64,000 bases of DNA from Syntrophaceae bacterium UBA6087 (GTDB taxonomy: Bacteria > Desulfobacterota > Desulfomonilia > UBA1062): positions 337,040-401,039 of the forward strand of contig DIXF01000001.1 of assembly GCA_002448235.1 (NCBI GenBank). Reading direction: 5' to 3'. Positions 63,981 through 64,000 of this stretch are shown here, piece after piece. The notes beneath the pieces are model-generated. The model made no database searches. It saw only the letters and a program-made list of their open reading frames with translations, and was not told the DNA's origin. How positions within the stretch are numbered: the stretch's first letter is position 1; each line of letters starts with the position of its first letter. A program made the translations under genes and the position numbers.

Positions 63981-64000
63981 AAAAGGGGACAGATTTATTT
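63981..64000 (+). repeat. REP element copy, cut by the window end
   Basis: AAAAGGGGACAGATTTATTT directly after the stop of the DUF4197 gene; a partner copy may lie beyond the window. Confidence 0.85.

Noticed and set aside
1..64000. tRNA, rRNA or riboswitch genes
   Set aside because: Intergenic regions were read for cloverleaf ends, conserved rRNA stretches and common riboswitch cores and none was recognised; a covariance search could not be run.

Overview
The window looks like chromosomal DNA of an anaerobic Gram-negative bacterium, most likely Desulfobacterota-like (deltaproteobacterial). Reasons: outer-membrane proteins and lipoproteins, a polyferredoxin with a DUF362 protein, an oxygen-sensitive glycyl radical enzyme, a fused B12-dependent acyl-CoA mutase under a sigma-54 promoter, very large PAS-rich signalling proteins, and a RAYT/REP repeat family. 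This assignment is inference; no rRNA or tRNA gene was seen to test it. Most of the window is GC-rich. The stretch around 12.1-15.6 kb, and less strongly 52.6-56.4 kb, is visibly AT-rich and probably acquired.

Layout. 0-8 kb: a 5'-truncated PlpD-like patatin/barrel protein, an LpxR-like lipid A deacylase, a translationally coupled polyferredoxin/DUF362 pair, a delta-60 repeat remnant and a frameshifted CARDB protein. 7.7-11.9 kb: a FadR-type GntR regulator divergent from a glycyl radical enzyme and its activase, with an identical palindromic operator in front of each unit. 12.4-15.5 kb: an AT-rich gene for a metallophosphoesterase fused to a STAND-like region. 15.7-18.8 kb: a minus-strand gene set (MarR, MBL hydrolase, alpha/beta hydrolase, MerB-like protein). 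The MerB-like gene has two in-frame UGA codons exactly at the two catalytic cysteine positions of MerB, each followed by a SECIS-like hairpin. It is read here as a double selenocysteine protein. 19-27.7 kb: small proteins, four tandem paralogous lipoproteins, a TPR protein and a coiled-coil secreted protein. 27.8-36.8 kb: AzlCD, a CorC/HlyC protein, the RAYT transposase, an FMN reductase-SCP2 fusion, a five-PAS hybrid kinase and a DUF5996 protein. 37-44.9 kb: a second set of secreted proteins, including a DUF2330-like protein ending in a Kunitz/BPTI domain and an ankyrin-repeat protein. 44.9-51.7 kb: a sigma-54 activator divergent from icmF, with a sigma-54 promoter and an upstream direct repeat. 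53.3-61.3 kb: a small beta protein, an AAA_13-like ATPase, a WYL-like protein and sbcDC. 61.7-64 kb: an M24-fold protein and a DUF4197 protein.

Thirteen copies of a REP element with core GGGGACAGATTTATTTTT lie between genes. Two of them bracket the single RAYT gene in inverted orientation, others form inverted pairs (REPINs), and some overlap stop codons. The most unusual feature is the double-UGA MerB-like gene at 15702-16403.
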